Assembly (NCBI RefSeq): GCF_026802175.1
Contig: NZ_CP113797.1
Coordinates: forward strand, 2,209,026 to 2,273,025
Origin: Thermocoleostomius sinensis A174
GTDB taxonomy: Bacteria; Cyanobacteriota; Cyanobacteriia; Elainellales; Elainellaceae
Direction: 5' to 3'
Length of the DNA stretch: 64,000 nt
A program made the position numbers and the translations under genes. Shown here piece after piece: positions 62,622-64,000 of the stretch; position 1 is the first letter of the stretch, and each line of letters begins with the position of its first letter. A model generated the notes under the pieces. The model searched no databases. It was not told where the DNA came from and saw only the letters and a list, made by a program, of their open reading frames with translations.

Positions 62622-64000
62622 ATGACAAATCCTGTGGAAAAATATCCTCCTTCCAGTTCTGAATCTACCCTACGTCAATGGCTGCATCAAGCGGTTGGCT
62701 TGGATGGCTTGCGGTTCAAACTTCAAGTACGTGGCAACAATCTGCATCTTTTGTGTGAAGCCGACCCCAGTCCCGATCGATCGACTGTTCTTCATCGATT
62801 GCTGCCTGCACTTCAGCAAACCGATCTAAATTCGTTGCTTCCTGACAATGCCGCATCAATCTATCAAGTACAGGTGTATGGTGGGCAGGCGGGGAATCTT
62901 CACCCGGACTGGGCCTTTACGATTTACTTGAATCAGTTAGATGAGCACATCACCCAGCTTCAGCAAGAGCAGCCTGCTATGGCGTCCTCTGTTCCGGCAA
63001 CGGCTCACTCTTCTGGCCCTGTAATACCTCCTGAAATCACGGGGCTGGCGGTGTCGAATCGCAGCTTGGCTAAACAAGGCAATGAAATGGCGATCGCATC
63101 CTACCTAAGCGAGACGCTGAGTGATTTGGGCATTGCGGTGCGAGTCAGTGTCAAGAGCATTGCTTGTCCAATTAATTCCAACGTCTATTCCACAGATATT
63201 ATCCGTACCGTCTCCACGTCTAAGCGGCTGTGGATTGCTTGCCAGGCTTCCTACAAGCCCGACCCGTCGCTAGTGTGCGACTCTGTGACTCAAAAACTGC
63301 GCGACCTTGAAATCGAAGGCTATCGTGATGCTGTCATTCTGTTTCAGGTGGCAGGTGAAACTCAACCCGATTGGCTTTTGCGCGTAGACCTGACGCCACC
63401 GAATGAAATGTTGCGCGACTGGGGACGTTGGGGGGATGTAGAAGCGATACAACGGCTGATTAACCAAGCGATCGCCCCCTTTGGCGCTTACGTTTCCACC
63501 GCATCGTTAAAGGAATCCAGTCTTCACCTGGTTTGTGCCGTTATTCCCCGTACTCCTGCCGACATCAATCCGGTTCCCGATCGCCAATCCATTCAGCAAC
63601 AAGTCTTGCCCTTACTAGACTTGCTAGCCCCCCAAGGCATTCATACCGCTACCCTCTATGGACAAGTTCCTTACCAAGCTGCTCCGGCTTGGGTTGATTG
63701 GATTGAACTGCCGGCCGCCTCACATCCCGCGTTGGCTGATTCTCCGTTAACGCTAGCTCTTCAGGAAGATTGGAGTGCTGTTGCGTTTTTACTGCACCGC
63801 TTGCTAAATCCAGATCTAGATCAGTACCTCCTGACTGGAGGCATTCGGCTGCAACTGCTGCCCAAGCAGGATCTGCTGCACATCATGAGCGAATCAGTAA
63901 GGTGCCCAGAGCAACGCTATGTCAGCCAAACGATCGTGCGGTTCTTGAAGCAATTGAAGCTGCCAGATTTGGCAGGGGTGCGCATCTACGGACGCCGCGC
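62622..64000 (+). CDS. Large conserved cyanobacterial protein, DUF1574-like (partial)
   Basis: An open frame from ATG 62622, directly after an in-frame stop (62619-62621), runs off the right edge with at least 459 residues. LRQWLHQAVGLDGLRFKLQV (17-36), VSNRSLAKQGNEMAIASYLS, RLWIACQASYKPDPSLV and LRVDLTPPNEMLRDWGRWGD repeat a family style I associate with cyanobacterial DUF1574-type proteins. A linker rich in Ala, Ser and Pro lies near 118-138. The C-terminal domain is outside the window. Function unknown. Confidence 0.7.
   Translation, partial: MTNPVEKYPPSSSESTLRQWLHQAVGLDGLRFKLQVRGNNLHLLCEADPSPDRSTVLHRLLPALQQTDLNSLLPDNAASIYQVQVYGGQAGNLHPDWAFTIYLNQLDEHITQLQQEQPAMASSVPATAHSSGPVIPPEITGLAVSNRSLAKQGNEMAIASYLSETLSDLGIAVRVSVKSIACPINSNVYSTDIIRTVSTSKRLWIACQASYKPDPSLVCDSVTQKLRDLEIEGYRDAVILFQVAGETQPDWLLRVDLTPPNEMLRDWGRWGDVEAIQRLINQAIAPFGAYVSTASLKESSLHLVCAVIPRTPADINPVPDRQSIQQQVLPLLDLLAPQGIHTATLYGQVPYQAAPAWVDWIELPAASHPALADSPLTLALQEDWSAVAFLLHRLLNPDLDQYLLTGGIRLQLLPKQDLLHIMSESVRCPEQRYVSQTIVRFLKQLKLPDLAGVRIYGRR

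Noticed and set aside
62419-62628. 69-codon minus-strand frame before the last gene
   Set aside because: No ribosome site or family, covers the promoter region of the partial gene.
1-64000. Insertion sequences, prophage, CRISPR or tRNA genes
   Set aside because: Looked for transposase, integrase, repeat-spacer and T-loop sequence by eye and saw none; short or degenerate ones could be missed.

Overview
The window is chromosomal DNA of a cyanobacterium. It holds CP12, a BicA-type bicarbonate transporter, an NblS/Hik33-type kinase, an NblR-like regulator, a C-terminally extended plant-type ferredoxin and many cyanobacteria-restricted unknown families (DUF2854, DUF3326, DUF2949, DUF2288, DUF1824). 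The palindrome GCGATCGC (HIP1, for example at 34-41) and its CGATCG core recur throughout. No rRNA, tRNA, CRISPR array, transposase or phage gene was seen. Most genes look like ordinary core and housekeeping genes with wide spacers.

Layout. 1-1718: pilM and the start of pilN (type IV pilus), minus strand, running out of the window. 2436-3689: FIST-domain protein. 4141-5150: cp12 and tsaE. 5218-7371: a GNAT-SDR operon divergent from a TetR regulator, with two palindromic operators flanking a good promoter. 7572-13791: carotenoid-type FAD oxidoreductase, group 2 sigma factor, two FHA proteins (one fused to a flavoprotein) and a membrane protein. 13990-16539 and 32019-34550: two glycogen phosphorylases on the same strand. 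17140-22405: cyanobacterial conserved genes, ferredoxin, DUF3326 protein, GrpB, acyltransferase. 22644-26145: SH3 lipoprotein, ExbB/ExbD, DUF2993 protein. 26454-31598: NAD kinase, NblR-like regulator, DUF192 lipoprotein, PlsC and small proteins, including a 59-residue membrane protein on the minus strand. 34981-38775: proline-rich anchored protein, nusB, ftsY and an EF-hand-like secreted protein. 39183-42830: two tandem ABM-membrane paralogues and an 8-oxoguanine deaminase-type amidohydrolase. 43063-49291: truncated C26 hydrolase, bicA, nblS, purD. 49764-57570: TPR protein, rhodanese, hrcA, FTR1 permease, cysC, coiled-coil protein, M16 peptidase. 57658-64000: Cys-rich protein, DUF1824 protein, nuclease, ferredoxin-MBL fusion, histidine-kinase remnant, PPOX protein and a large gene cut by the window edge.

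How the genes connect. Carbon flow recurs: bicarbonate uptake (bicA), Calvin-cycle control (cp12) and glycogen breakdown (two glgP). Stress and light signalling is represented by NblS and an NblR-like receiver that has lost key phosphorylation residues. hrcA and the sigma factor are further global regulators.

The most unusual features are: (i) short exact tandem duplications (11-16 bp) in many spacers, in five cases spanning or touching a stop codon; (ii) a TetR operator pair bracketing the GNAT-SDR promoter; (iii) an SDR lacking its catalytic Tyr; (iv) a histidine kinase that seems to have lost TM-HAMP-HisKA by an in-frame internal deletion; (v) a C26 hydrolase cut off after its nucleophile; (vi) a shared 17-bp motif upstream of the two ABM-membrane paralogues. 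I did not find a clearly new multi-gene defence or biosynthetic system.
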